From Acinetobacter sp. Marseille-Q1618 (GTDB lineage: Bacteria; Pseudomonadota; Gammaproteobacteria; Pseudomonadales; Moraxellaceae), in contig NZ_CADDWJ010000001.1 in the NCBI RefSeq assembly GCF_902809855.1, positions 744,001 to 808,000 of the forward strand: a DNA stretch of 64,000 bases. The letters are read 5' to 3'. A model generated the notes under the pieces. It did no database searches and had not been told where the DNA came from. It saw only the letters and a list, made by a program, of their open reading frames with translations. This document shows positions 54,322 through 64,000 of this stretch, piece by piece; position 1 is the first letter of the stretch; every line of letters begins with the position of its first letter. The position numbers were made by a program, and so were the translations under genes.

Positions 54322-54353
54322 AATGATATTTTTAATGTTCATGGGGATGAATT

Positions 54354-55037
54354 TTGAATACAAAACTTGAGCACTATTCAAATAAAATGCAAACATCTAG
54401 ATTTATATCTACTCTAAATTCTGCACCTGAATTACAAACTTTTATTCATTTTCTAAGAAAATCCATTAACAATCATAAAAATTTAACTATTTCTCAGCAA
54501 CGAGATGATCTTTTAGAAAATATTCAACTTATTCAAAAGCAGCCTTTTCTTTCCTTACAATTACAACGTGTTTTGAATAGCGAACGACAAGACTCTGATA
54601 TTGCAAAATATTATACTGCTTTTAAAGAGATTTTAGAGGATTATTCGATATCAGTTCAACTACAGTCTAAGCTGTGTTTAGATACCAACTATAAAGCGAA
54701 TATGTTTAGCTCAGCTATTTCAAATTATCAAAAATACTTACTCGATCTGCTGTTTATTATTTATTGCTTTAATTTTGATAATGTCGACTTCACCGTAGAT
54801 TTTATTGAAGATTATTTAAAATTTATTCATCAAATCCATGCAGCGCAGGTGACAACTAAAATTTCATTACGTGAACAAGCCACGATTAATAGTTCGATAC
54901 TCGTTGAAATTCCACGTAATAGCATGGTTAAAGTTTATGCCAATCCAGTGAATGAATATTGGGTCAAAGTTTTATTTGTTCATCATGATACTGAAATTGA
55001 AGGTTATATTCAGTCGATTTATTTAAAGAATAAATAG
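54354..55037 (+). CDS. Hypothetical protein with C-terminal SH3-like domain
   Basis: A 227-residue protein with a largely helical N-terminal part (about 1-165) of no recognised family and a C-terminal bacterial SH3-like segment (about 170-225: LREQATINSSILVEIPRNSMVKV, split as LREQATINSSIL and VEIPRNSMVKVYAN, ending EGYIQSIYL). It has no signal peptide. The start is a TTG eight bases after GGGG; a nearby ATG in another frame stops quickly. It may bind cell-wall peptides or act as a scaffold. Confidence 0.6.
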   Translation: MNTKLEHYSNKMQTSRFISTLNSAPELQTFIHFLRKSINNHKNLTISQQRDDLLENIQLIQKQPFLSLQLQRVLNSERQDSDIAKYYTAFKEILEDYSISVQLQSKLCLDTNYKANMFSSAISNYQKYLLDLLFIIYCFNFDNVDFTVDFIEDYLKFIHQIHAAQVTTKISLREQATINSSILVEIPRNSMVKVYANPVNEYWVKVLFVHHDTEIEGYIQSIYLKNK

Positions 55038-55049
55038 TTAGCGTGTTTT

Positions 55050-55091
55050 TAAAAAAGGGTTAAAAGATTTTTTAAAACTTCTTTTAACCCT
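55050..55091 (-). terminator. Terminator of the SDR gene block (also follows the SH3-tailed gene)
   Basis: AGGGTTAAAAGA (55056-55067) pairs with TCTTTTAACCCT (55080-55091), 12 perfect base pairs, with a T run only on the minus strand. Confidence 0.85.
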
Positions 55092-55106
55092 AATTATTCA
55101 ATAAAA

Positions 55107-55850
55107 CTACCCTAATTTATTCACAATTTTCAGAGGTAATACTTTCATTGCCAGTCCTAATGGTAACCAAGGCCATTGTGGTACATAGGCCTTAACAGGT
55201 TGTTTTTCAATGGCTTTGACCAATAAATGCGAGCCTGTTTCCACATCAACTTCAAAAGGTAATTTTTTTGCACCTTCATTAATTTCAGTACGAATATAAC
55301 CAGGGAAAATCGTTGAAACTTTGATTTTTGTATTAATCAATTCTGCTCGGATTCCCTCTGCCAATGCTGCAACCCCTGCTTTGCTTGCGCCATAAGCAGT
55401 TAAATGTTTTGGCATACCACGAATCGCACTCATGGAAGAAATGACAACCAGATGCCCAAATTTTTGCTCACGGAAAATTTCAACTGCTGCTTCACATTGT
55501 GCTAATGCTGAAATAAAGTTAGTTTCTACTGTTGCACGATTGATTTCAAATTTTCCATTTCCGATACGACGACCATCACCAACCCCTGCATTGACAATAA
55601 TACGCTCAATCGTCCCAAAATCGTTTTTAAACTCACGAAAAACTTGAAAAACTTGTTCGTAGTTGGTCACATCCAAGGTTTTAGCAATAACTTTTACACC
55701 ATATTTTGACTCAAGTTCTTGCTGTAAGTTTTCTAAACGTTCTAAACGTCTTGCACAGATCGCTAAGTTATAACCTTTTTGTGCAAATTCACGTGCCATA
55801 CCTGCACCGATGCCTGAACTTGCGCCTGTAATTAAAATTGTTTTCGCCAT
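55107..55850 (-). CDS. Short-chain dehydrogenase/reductase
   Basis: A 247-residue classical SDR. Cofactor motif TGASSGIGAGM at the start, NAGVGDG near residue 87, catalytic Ser in ISSMSAIRG and YGASKAG with Tyr and Lys near 155. An ARRLERL segment after beta-2 suggests NADP(H). It is the last gene of a block with a phosphatase, an APH-like kinase and an acyl-CoA dehydrogenase; a 67-base gap separates it from the phosphatase gene. Substrate unknown. Confidence 0.87.
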   Translation of the reverse strand: MAKTILITGASSGIGAGMAREFAQKGYNLAICARRLERLENLQQELESKYGVKVIAKTLDVTNYEQVFQVFREFKNDFGTIERIIVNAGVGDGRRIGNGKFEINRATVETNFISALAQCEAAVEIFREQKFGHLVVISSMSAIRGMPKHLTAYGASKAGVAALAEGIRAELINTKIKVSTIFPGYIRTEINEGAKKLPFEVDVETGSHLLVKAIEKQPVKAYVPQWPWLPLGLAMKVLPLKIVNKLG

Positions 55851-55916
55851 TACTACATTCCTATTTTATTTGTTTTTAACCCTATTTTATGTGAAAGATG
55901 AGATTAAAAATCCAGT

Positions 55917-56615
55917 TTAAATCCACGTAAGAAGGTTAATATCTTGTGCTTTTAAAAAGTGATGTTCATTTAAACTTAATAACTGCGGTTCATTTCCAAC
56001 TAACCGCATCGTGGTTAAACTGGTATTGGCAATCGCCCAGTTTAAAGCAAAAGTACGATTTACATTCAGTTCCATGACTTTTCCTGCGGCAACAGAAATC
56101 ACACCACCCGAAGTAAAAACTACCGCATAGCGTGGTTTGGTTTGTGCGAGCTCATCACATAAATTTTGCAAAGCCGATTCCACACGATTTTTAAAATTTG
56201 GCCAAGACTCATCATATTCATGATGAAAATCCCCACCCGTCCATCGTTCAATCGCACCATCAAAAATTTTAGCCAAATATGCCCGTGGACTTTGTTCTTT
56301 TGCGACTTCTTGTTTTAATAAATGCGGTTCATTGAAACGAGGATCGTACTGAGCAAAGACTTGTTGGTGGTTAAACTCATTCCAAGCAGGATTGATATGA
56401 ATTTGTGTTTCAGGAAAACATTCTGCAAGCGCAAATTCAGCGGTTTGTTGATGGCGTTGCATCGAACCAGCCACAACATAAGGCTGTTCTTTTAAAATAT
56501 CTTTAAAAAATTGACCTAATACTTTGGCTTGTTGCTCACCATGACACGATAATTTATCGTAACTTTCCGCACCAAAAGACGCTTGCCCATGACGGACGAG
56601 ATAAATTGTGGTCAT
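55917..56615 (-). CDS. Histidine phosphatase family protein
   Basis: A 232-residue phosphoglycerate-mutase-like phosphatase. The catalytic LVRHGQASFG is at residues 6-15, the second arginine block SMQRHQQTAEFAL at about 51, and the second histidine in TSGGVIS has become Ser/Gly, so the later catalytic His is not in its usual place. Its start overlaps the stop of the APH-like kinase gene by four bases. It may act on a small phosphorylated metabolite of the pathway. Confidence 0.82.
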   Translation of the reverse strand: MTTIYLVRHGQASFGAESYDKLSCHGEQQAKVLGQFFKDILKEQPYVVAGSMQRHQQTAEFALAECFPETQIHINPAWNEFNHQQVFAQYDPRFNEPHLLKQEVAKEQSPRAYLAKIFDGAIERWTGGDFHHEYDESWPNFKNRVESALQNLCDELAQTKPRYAVVFTSGGVISVAAGKVMELNVNRTFALNWAIANTSLTTMRLVGNEPQLLSLNEHHFLKAQDINLLTWI

Positions 56616-57733
56616 TTTCCTAAAATTTCCTTAAATTTAGCCATATATTCTTGTACGAGTTCATTTGCTTCAATTTTTTGCTTGGCAATCAATTTTAAAG
56701 CACGAATATGTAGCGCATGAATCACAATCCAAAAGTCTTTAAACGCAGGATTATTGGTTTGCTTATGATAATAACGATAATAAATTTGCTGAGCGATAAC
56801 CGCTAAACGGAAAATACCAAATACTTCATAAAATGCCCAATTCTCAGGTTGTAACCCAGTTTTTTCTAAGTAGTAATCCACTACTTCTTTGCGTGTAAAC
56901 ATCCCTTTTAAATGAGTAGGTTGGCGACGAGTTGATTTAAAAATTTGGTTATCGGTGTCTTCAACCCAATAGGCCAATGCCGACCCTAAGTCCATCAATG
57001 GATCACCGATCGTTGCCATTTCCCAGTCTAGAACCCCAATCACTTGAGTTGGATTTTTAGGATCAAGAATGACATTATCAAAGCGCCAATCATTGTGAAT
57101 CAAGCAACTGGTTGAGTCTTCAGGAATATGCTCAAGTAGCCATTTACGCACAAACTTAAAACTTGGCACATTGATAGTATGCGCTTTTTCATAGCGCTTG
57201 TCCCAACCTTCCACTTGTCGGCGACAGTAGCCATCCCCTTTACCCAGCTGTTCAAGTTTTGTGCCTTTATAGGGAACTTGATGTAATTCAATCAGTTTAT
57301 CAAGTACATTGACACATAATTCATGCACTTGCTCTTCATTAAACTTTAACTCTGGTGGAAGTTTTGCTCGAGGAATAATGCCTTCGATACGTTTCATCAC
57401 ATAGAAATCACATCCAATCACCGATTCATCTTGGCATAAGGCAACCATTTCAGGGAGAACAGGATAATACGGCGCAAGCCAACGTTGTACGTTATATTCA
57501 CGAGCCATGTCATGCGCTGATTTTGCTTTTGTGCCTTTCGGTGGACGACGTAAAATCAAGTCAGCATTGGCATATTTCAAACGATATGTCCAATTGGATG
57601 CGCCTCCTGAATATTGAGTCACTTCTACAGGCCCTGAAATTTCAGAACCATTTTCAATTAACCAATTTCCAACAGCTCGAACATCGAGTTCTTCACCTTC
57701 ACGTACATTTCCACCAACATCAATCACCGACAT
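56612..57733 (-). CDS. APH-like phosphotransferase (ACAD10/11 kinase-type)
   Basis: A 373-residue kinase of the aminoglycoside-phosphotransferase fold. The ATP-side RRPPKGTKAKSAHDMAREY, catalytic HNDWRFDNV and metal-binding LDWEMATIGDPLMDL are present. In eukaryotic ACAD10/ACAD11 this domain is fused to an acyl-CoA dehydrogenase and phosphorylates 4-hydroxyacyl-CoAs; here the dehydrogenase is the upstream neighbour. Together they probably degrade hydroxy fatty acids. The start overlaps no other gene. Confidence 0.88.
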   Translation of the reverse strand: MSVIDVGGNVREGEELDVRAVGNWLIENGSEISGPVEVTQYSGGASNWTYRLKYANADLILRRPPKGTKAKSAHDMAREYNVQRWLAPYYPVLPEMVALCQDESVIGCDFYVMKRIEGIIPRAKLPPELKFNEEQVHELCVNVLDKLIELHQVPYKGTKLEQLGKGDGYCRRQVEGWDKRYEKAHTINVPSFKFVRKWLLEHIPEDSTSCLIHNDWRFDNVILDPKNPTQVIGVLDWEMATIGDPLMDLGSALAYWVEDTDNQIFKSTRRQPTHLKGMFTRKEVVDYYLEKTGLQPENWAFYEVFGIFRLAVIAQQIYYRYYHKQTNNPAFKDFWIVIHALHIRALKLIAKQKIEANELVQEYMAKFKEILGK

Positions 57734-57826
57734 GATTTTTCCCTGATTGTTTAATTTTCAATACTGATCATTTTTCCATATTATCATTTCACAGAAAAAT
57801 GACGTTTTTAATTCATTCAAATTAGA

Positions 57827-59065
57827 TTACTTTTTACGGCTAGCATAACCCCGTTTTTTTAATTCAAGTTTAGCAATCATCCCTTTATGTACTTCATCTG
57901 GCCCATCTGCCAAACGTAATGCCCGAGCCTGAGCAAAGAATCCTGTCAGTGGTGTGTCATGTGACAAACCTTCACCACCATGAATTTGAATCGCCATATC
58001 AACGACTTGTTGCAATACATTTGGCGCAACCACTTTAATCGCTGAAATTTCAGTTAATGCTGCCATATTACCTAAAGTATCCATTTTATAGGCTGCATAC
58101 AAGGTTAAAAGTCGTGCTTGATCAATGGCGACACGAGCTTCAGCGACACGTTCCAAGTTTCCACCGAGTTTTAAAATTTCTTTACCAAACGCTGTTCGAC
58201 GCATACCGCGATCAATCATCAGTTCTAAAGATTTTTCAGCAGCGCCAATACAGCGCATACAATGGTGAATACGTCCTGGTCCTAAACGCCCTTGTGCAAT
58301 TTCAAAACCTTGTCCTGCACCACCAATAAAATTTGAGATCGGCACACGAACATTGTCAAAGCTGACTTCGCCATGACCATGAGGCGCATCATAGTCACCA
58401 AATACAGGTAACATACGTTCGATTTTTACACCTTGCGTGTCTACAGGAACCAAAACCATAGAATGCTGATGATGGCGATCTTTACTTACGTCTGGCGTAT
58501 GTGCCATAAAAATAATAATTTTTGCATTTGGATCGCCTAAACCCGATGACCACCATTTACGACCATTGAGAACAATTTCATCCCCTTCCACAATTGCTGT
58601 TGCTTGCATATTGGTGGCATCGCTAGATGCAACTTCTGGCTCAGTCATACAAAAAACAGAACGAATTTTTCCATCCAATAGCGGTTTTAACCATTGTTCT
58701 TTTTGTGCTTCAGAGCCATAACGCCATAATACTTCCATATTGCCACTGTCGGGTGCATTACAATTAAATACAACAGGTGCAATTAAACTACGTCCTGAAA
58801 GCTCAGCAATATGCGCATATTCTTGTACAGATAAACCTTGACCAAGTTCGGTATCAGGCAAAAACATATTCCATAAATCTGCAGCCTTGGCTTTTTGTTT
58901 TAATTGTTCGAGTTGCGCTGGCCACTGCCATGTCGTCCAATCATCCCCTTGATTGAGATGATGCATTTCCTTCCAAAACTCAGGCTCAATCGGTTCGATT
59001 TCATATTGAATAAATTGCTTGGTTTTTTCTATAAATTCTTGTGCTCTTTTGGAAAGTTCAAACAT
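57827..59065 (-). CDS. Acyl-CoA dehydrogenase
   Basis: A 412-residue flavoprotein of the acyl-CoA dehydrogenase family, first gene of the block. CMTEPEVASSDATNM is the flavin/substrate loop, RRTAFGK follows near residue 285, and the C-terminal IQIHGGEGLSHDTPL and LRLADGPDEVHKGMIAKLEL match the ACAD11-like group. It probably removes hydrogen from the acyl-CoA after the APH-like kinase and phosphatase steps. A divergent LysR gene starts 88 bases upstream. Confidence 0.9.
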   Translation of the reverse strand: MFELSKRAQEFIEKTKQFIQYEIEPIEPEFWKEMHHLNQGDDWTTWQWPAQLEQLKQKAKAADLWNMFLPDTELGQGLSVQEYAHIAELSGRSLIAPVVFNCNAPDSGNMEVLWRYGSEAQKEQWLKPLLDGKIRSVFCMTEPEVASSDATNMQATAIVEGDEIVLNGRKWWSSGLGDPNAKIIIFMAHTPDVSKDRHHQHSMVLVPVDTQGVKIERMLPVFGDYDAPHGHGEVSFDNVRVPISNFIGGAGQGFEIAQGRLGPGRIHHCMRCIGAAEKSLELMIDRGMRRTAFGKEILKLGGNLERVAEARVAIDQARLLTLYAAYKMDTLGNMAALTEISAIKVVAPNVLQQVVDMAIQIHGGEGLSHDTPLTGFFAQARALRLADGPDEVHKGMIAKLELKKRGYASRKK

Positions 59066-59153
59066 TTTTATGTCCTTGAAAATGTGAATACGCTTTACAA
59101 CAGCATACTGTTAACCCTACTATGAATAAAATGATTTAATTAGATACATTGGT

Positions 59154-60077
59154 ATGAATCATATTCATAATCAAAACGGATTAGATTTATCGGTCTTTCA
59201 TCGTATAGACATTAATTTATACCCTGTTTTTATTGCAATTTATCAACAAAATAGCATTACCCAAGCGGCACATCTTTTGTGTGTGAGCCAATCTGCGGTA
59301 AGTCATGCCTTACAACGCTTACGTCTACTCTTAAAAGATGATTTATTTGTACGGCATAATCAGAAAATGCGTCCAACACCATTTGCAGAACAGATTTACC
59401 CCCACATTCTTCAAGCTTTAGCCCTACTACAAAAGCTCTCTGAACCGCAGCAAAGTTTTGCGCCGAGTATGGTAAAAACATTAAAAATCGCGATTCATGA
59501 TGAAATTGAACCATTAATATTTCCTAAATTATTCAAACATTTTCAAAATTTAAATTTAGATATTCAATTTTTGAGTAGTAAATTAGATCGTAAAACTGTT
59601 CAAACCGAACTCGTCACGCAACAAATTGATTTTGCGATTGATCTTCAACAAAACTATGCGCATAACATCGAGTTTCAAACCCTGATTCAGGATAAATTTG
59701 TAGTATGTTCACAACAAAAAAATATGAATAAACAACTTTATTTTGCTGCAAAACATATTGGGGTGTCCTCTCGACGCACGGGTGTTTTATTAGAAGATTC
59801 ATTTATTCAGCAGCAGAATTTTTCTCGGGCGCTGTTATTACGTTGTCAGCATTATTCAACCGCTTTACAAATTTTAGAAAGTAATCCAAATGCTGTTTTG
59901 ACGATTCCCCAAGAGGTTTTAAGCCATTTATCAATTTCCAATCAAATTTGTATATTTAAGCATCCTTTAGATTTACCTTTGATTAATATTGGAATGTTTT
60001 GGTTTAAGGATTTGCAATCAAATCCCAGACATACTTTTTTAAGAAATGAGCTATTGCGAGTTTTTAAGCATTTTTAA
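59154..60077 (+). CDS. LysR-family transcriptional regulator
   Basis: A 307-residue regulator with the winged helix in the first 85 residues (SITQAAHLLCVSQSAVSHALQRLR is split here: SITQAAHLLCVSQSAVSH, ALQRLRLLL) and an effector domain from about residue 105. Divergent orientation with the acyl-CoA dehydrogenase gene suggests it controls that block. A short ATGAAT/ATTCAT repeat overlaps its start codon. Confidence 0.88.
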   Translation: MNHIHNQNGLDLSVFHRIDINLYPVFIAIYQQNSITQAAHLLCVSQSAVSHALQRLRLLLKDDLFVRHNQKMRPTPFAEQIYPHILQALALLQKLSEPQQSFAPSMVKTLKIAIHDEIEPLIFPKLFKHFQNLNLDIQFLSSKLDRKTVQTELVTQQIDFAIDLQQNYAHNIEFQTLIQDKFVVCSQQKNMNKQLYFAAKHIGVSSRRTGVLLEDSFIQQQNFSRALLLRCQHYSTALQILESNPNAVLTIPQEVLSHLSISNQICIFKHPLDLPLINIGMFWFKDLQSNPRHTFLRNELLRVFKHF

Positions 60078-60443
60078 AATAAATTTGCTTAGGCTATTTT
60101 GGTTTATTACTAAAGTAGTCTTCTTGAAGTATAAGGCTTTTTATAAAATGCAAGTCTATATTCATTTGACAAATTGCATTATTTTTATACAATAAGTTTC
60201 CTACTATTTCTGTTTATAGAGTAACGCCAATGAAGTAAGTCATTTTCTCATCAAATTCCATCCTTTTATTTTTGATGTGCAAAATGTCTGAATTGGTTAT
60301 TCTGTTTATATCTTCAAGTGCTTATTTTTATTGGTTTTATATCATTTTGAATATAAAAGCATTTACTTGAAAATATCTCCACTAAAAGTACAGTTAATTT
60401 TTAATATTCAATATTTTGTACATCCTGTTTTATGAGGTTTATT
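60078..60443. other. Intergenic region upstream of the ABC-F gene
   Basis: About 365 bases. AATGCAA (60147-60153) can pair with TTGCATT (60174-60180), followed by ATTTTT, a weak terminator candidate for lysR. No gene was recognised; the ABC-F promoter should lie in the right half. Confidence 0.4.
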
Positions 60444-62048
60444 ATGACTCAACAGGCATGTATCGTTTCACAACTTGGTTTAACCTTCCCTCATCAGATT
60501 TTATTTCAAAATTTAAATTTTAGCCTCTACCCGCATCAAGCCAGTGCTTTGATTGGTCAAAATGGTCAAGGCAAGTCCTTACTCATGCAGCTATTACAAG
60601 GTTTTCAATCAGAAAATTTTCAGAGCAGTGGGCAGATCATATGGAATTTAGCGTATGCATATTTGCCACAGTTTTACCGTTTACAAGCTCAAAATATTGC
60701 TCAAGCTTTAGGTGTTGAAGATTTACATCAAGCTTTCCAACGTATAAAACATAGTCTAGGCAGTTTAGAGGATTATGAAAGCGTTGAAGGTGCTTGGCAT
60801 TTACCCAGTGAGTGGGAAAATAGTCTAACTCAGGCAAATTTACCTACGGATTTAGATTTTCCGACTATAAAACTGAGCGAGGGTCAGAAAACTCGCTTAG
60901 CTCTGTGTGCCTTATTCCAAAAGAAAGATCATTATCTTTTGCTGGATGAACCCAGTAATCATCTTGATCAAGCGAGTCGCTTGTGGTTGCAACAGTCTAT
61001 GTTAAAGCATCCTGCGGGTGTCTTGGTGATTAGCCATGATCGTAACTTATTAGAACATATGCAGCATATTTATGCTTTAAATGTACATGGTATCCAACAT
61101 ATTCATGGGAATTATAAAGTTTATCAACAGCATATAAACCTTCAAACCAAAGCATTAAATCAGACTGTAGAACAGCAAAAGCGACAGCTTAAACAGTTGA
61201 AACAACAACAGCATCAAAGTTTGATGAAAGCACAAAAACGTCAACATCAAGGGCAACGTTTACGTGAAAATACGTCACAAGCTAAAATTTTATTGGATTT
61301 TAAAAAGGAACAGTCAGGACAGAGTCTTGCGAAACTCAAAGATCAGCAAAATAGGCAAGTTTTAGCTGCTCAACAACAATTGAGCGATGCGAGAAATCAA
61401 CAAGTACATGTAAAGTATCAAAAACTACAGTTTATATCCTCGCCACACAAAACTGGAGAATTAATACGTTTCAACAATTATATCTTACCATTTGCTAGCC
61501 AAAGCCCGATTCATTTTTCCCTCAAAGCTGGTGAAAAATTGCATTTATTAGGTAACAATGGCGCAGGAAAATCGACTTTATTGAAGATGATTGCTCATCA
61601 AAAATTTACTGATAATAATCAGGTTTTTATCACAGGTCATGTCGTTTATTTAGATCAAAACTTTAGTTTTTTAGATCCTAAATGTAATGCGATTGAAAAT
61701 TTAAAAGCATTTAATGCAATTTATTCTGATACAGAATGGCGCAATTTATTGGGGCAACTGCGTCTAGGGGGTGACAAAGCGATTTTAGCAGTTGAGCATT
61801 TAAGTGGTGGTGAAAAACTTAAAATTGCCTTACTTGCGCTAAGTCAGTCTGAACACACGATTGATTTATTATTATTGGATGAACCTGAAAATCATTTAGA
61901 TATTGATTCACGGGAATTATTAGCTGGTACGATACAAGATTTTTCAGGCGCTGTTATTTTAGTTTCACATGATTCACACTTTGTAGAAGATTGTGGCATT
62001 GAAATGTCTTATGAATTAATACCATTCTTTGAAGATAACATAATATAA
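60444..62048 (+). CDS. ABC-F family ATP-binding protein
   Basis: A 534-residue soluble protein with two ABC ATPase domains and no membrane helices. Domain 1: Walker A GQNGQGKSLLMQLL, signature LSEGQKTRLALCALF, Walker B YLLLDEPSNHLD. A Gln/Lys-rich linker of about 90 residues, likely coiled coil, follows, then domain 2: GNNGAGKSTLLKMI, LSGGEKLKIALLALS and LLLLDEPENHLD. Such proteins act on ribosomes or in DNA repair (Uup-like). The ATG at 60444 sits six bases after GAGG, so it is preferred over one 12 bases upstream. Confidence 0.9.
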   Translation: MTQQACIVSQLGLTFPHQILFQNLNFSLYPHQASALIGQNGQGKSLLMQLLQGFQSENFQSSGQIIWNLAYAYLPQFYRLQAQNIAQALGVEDLHQAFQRIKHSLGSLEDYESVEGAWHLPSEWENSLTQANLPTDLDFPTIKLSEGQKTRLALCALFQKKDHYLLLDEPSNHLDQASRLWLQQSMLKHPAGVLVISHDRNLLEHMQHIYALNVHGIQHIHGNYKVYQQHINLQTKALNQTVEQQKRQLKQLKQQQHQSLMKAQKRQHQGQRLRENTSQAKILLDFKKEQSGQSLAKLKDQQNRQVLAAQQQLSDARNQQVHVKYQKLQFISSPHKTGELIRFNNYILPFASQSPIHFSLKAGEKLHLLGNNGAGKSTLLKMIAHQKFTDNNQVFITGHVVYLDQNFSFLDPKCNAIENLKAFNAIYSDTEWRNLLGQLRLGGDKAILAVEHLSGGEKLKIALLALSQSEHTIDLLLLDEPENHLDIDSRELLAGTIQDFSGAVILVSHDSHFVEDCGIEMSYELIPFFEDNII

Positions 62049-62074
62049 GTGATTTTTTTGACGGAGTCTTACAT

Positions 62075-62198
62075 CTAAAGTTTGTCTTTAGGGATTAGCC
62101 TTCGGCTCGACCTACTTTTGTTTCGACAAAATGAGCAGTGAAACTGCGCAAGGAAACCATCTTGCGAAGCTTTGCTTCTCACCGTAAAATTCGACAAA
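62075..62198. repeat. Array of six consecutive stem-loops (intergenic repeat element)
   Basis: Adjacent stems: CTAAAG/CTTTAG (62075-62091), AGCC/GGCT (62097-62107), TTTTGT-TTCG-ACAAAA (62116-62131), GCAGT/ACTGC (62135-62147), CGCAAG/CTTGCG (62147-62166), GAAGC/GCTTC (62166-62178). The word TTCGACAAA recurs at 62122-62130 and 62190-62198. The block is less AT-rich than its surroundings. It occupies part of the 379-base gap after the ABC-F gene; the rest (62199-62427) holds nothing recognised. Confidence 0.6.
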
Positions 62199-62427
62199 TA
62201 CCACAAATTGATTGATGTATTGCAAAAACATGCTCAATCATTTGTAGTCCTGCCTCAAACAATTATGGATGACGTTTTCGAGTCTCAATTTATGATTGGA
62301 AACAGAAAAAATTATTCTAAAGATATATTATAAAACTTTTATTGATTGGTATAATTTAAACCAAATAAATAATTCAACGATGATTGAATTGTTTTATCAA
62401 TCATCGTCATATATATGGATTTAAGAC

Positions 62428-62862
62428 TTAACCACAATTCGCACGCAAGATTTTTTTGCTTGCAGGATCAATTACTAAAGTCAAACGATCAGAACGAAAA
62501 TCCATTGTCATCGGTTGGTTAGGTGCAACACGTCGAATGGTTTCAGCTTGGGTGTGTTGTTTTAATTGAGCATCATCTTGATCATCCTGCCCCACTAATT
62601 TTTTAGCTTGCTCTGGAATACATTGTGCTTGATTTTGGCGAAAAAGCGTCCACTCTTCTATTTTTTGTCCATTTTTCAAATGACAATAGCCGATTTCGCC
62701 TTGTGCTTCTTTCACGATTTCTGAACGACCGCCTTGCTCAATGCAATATTGACTGGCTGGATTTGCCATACCGATTGTTTCTGAAGACTGTTGTTGAGGT
62801 TGAAGCGATGAACATGCGCTAAGTAAAAGCAACATTGAACTTAAAAATGCAATATTTTTCAT
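62428..62862 (-). CDS. DUF333/I78-type lipoprotein
   Basis: A 144-residue protein with a lipobox LLSAC (Cys near residue 17), so a lipoprotein. Two modules follow: a DUF333 segment (about 31-75: NPASQYCIEQGG, QGEIGYCHLKNG, EEWTLFR) and a C-terminal segment (about 100-144: RVAPNQPMTMDFRSDRLTLVID ends with RANCG, split for clarity) resembling I78 peptidase inhibitors. The pattern suggests a surface or periplasmic protein that may block serine peptidases. Its context gives no further clue. Confidence 0.75.
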   Translation of the reverse strand: MKNIAFLSSMLLLLSACSSLQPQQQSSETIGMANPASQYCIEQGGRSEIVKEAQGEIGYCHLKNGQKIEEWTLFRQNQAQCIPEQAKKLVGQDDQDDAQLKQHTQAETIRRVAPNQPMTMDFRSDRLTLVIDPASKKILRANCG

Positions 62863-63044
62863 AAAGATAATTTAGAATTAAAAGCATACTATAGCAATTT
62901 TTTATTTTCTAAATGTCGACTTTCTGCAACAGCTATTTTATTTAAAGAAAGTGTGAGTTATAACTTGAATCTTTATTTAAATAAAAAATCAGTGAAATTT
63001 AAAATTCCACTGATTTAAAACAATCTTGATTTTAAAGACCTAAT

Positions 63045-64000
<956 letters not shown>

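Overview
The window reads as chromosomal DNA from a Moraxellaceae gammaproteobacterium, most likely an Acinetobacter species. This is inferred from AT-rich coding and very AT-rich spacers, and from the gene set: yebC, pepN, ybaB-recR, rnd, ycgL, metZ, ftsY next to an M16 protease pair, kdpABCDE, and an acyl-CoA dehydrogenase/APH-kinase/SDR block. The species cannot be fixed from the sequence alone. No rRNA, tRNA, CRISPR array, prophage or intact insertion sequence was seen.

Layout. 1-10.9 kb holds housekeeping genes: an AraC-type regulator cut by the window edge, an acyltransferase, yebC, pepN, a broken diguanylate cyclase gene, a beta-hydroxyacid dehydrogenase with a PhaC-like hydrolase, metZ, ybaB and recR. 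11.2-19.1 kb holds rnd, ycgL, a MoxR ATPase/VWA pair, a trpB without trpA beside it, a CBS protein and several small orphan proteins. 19.1-28 kb holds an M16 peptidase pair (one active, one degenerate), ftsY, two tandem nitroreductases, a DUF2057 gene behind a PhoB-like box, and an LPLAT/CdsA phospholipid pair.

28.2-39.9 kb is the centrepiece: a complete divergent Ter-type stress island. On the minus strand, five tightly packed genes encode an ATP-grasp ligase, a phosphoribosyltransferase with a TRSP domain, a HAD phosphatase, a second phosphoribosyltransferase with a PELOTA-like tail, and a CitE-like lyase. Known comparative genomics of Ter systems predicts that such a module makes a nucleotide- or nucleoside-like metabolite. 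On the plus strand are TerA, TerD, a DUF475 (TerC-superfamily) membrane protein, a TerE-like protein, a TerF-like TerD-VWA protein, an AIM24 protein and a TerZ-like protein. No terB or classical terC is present. A 12-copy hexamer repeat lies inside terA, and three mutually complementary arms lie between terE and terF.

39.9-48.4 kb is kdpABC with kdpDE, with the kdpA ribosome-binding site buried in an inverted repeat. 48.6-55 kb holds a LysR regulator with aspA (3' frameshift), a UDG-like glycosylase, a hipA-hipB pair in reversed order, an SGNH hydrolase and an SH3-tailed orphan. 55-60 kb is a catabolic block (SDR, histidine phosphatase, APH-like kinase, acyl-CoA dehydrogenase) with a divergent LysR gene. 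60.4-64 kb holds an ABC-F protein, an intergenic array of six short stem-loops, a DUF333/I78 lipoprotein and a class III alcohol dehydrogenase cut by the window end.

Three single-base losses in short homopolymers (two in the GGDEF gene, one in aspA) raise the possibility of residual sequencing error and should be checked before either gene is called a pseudogene.
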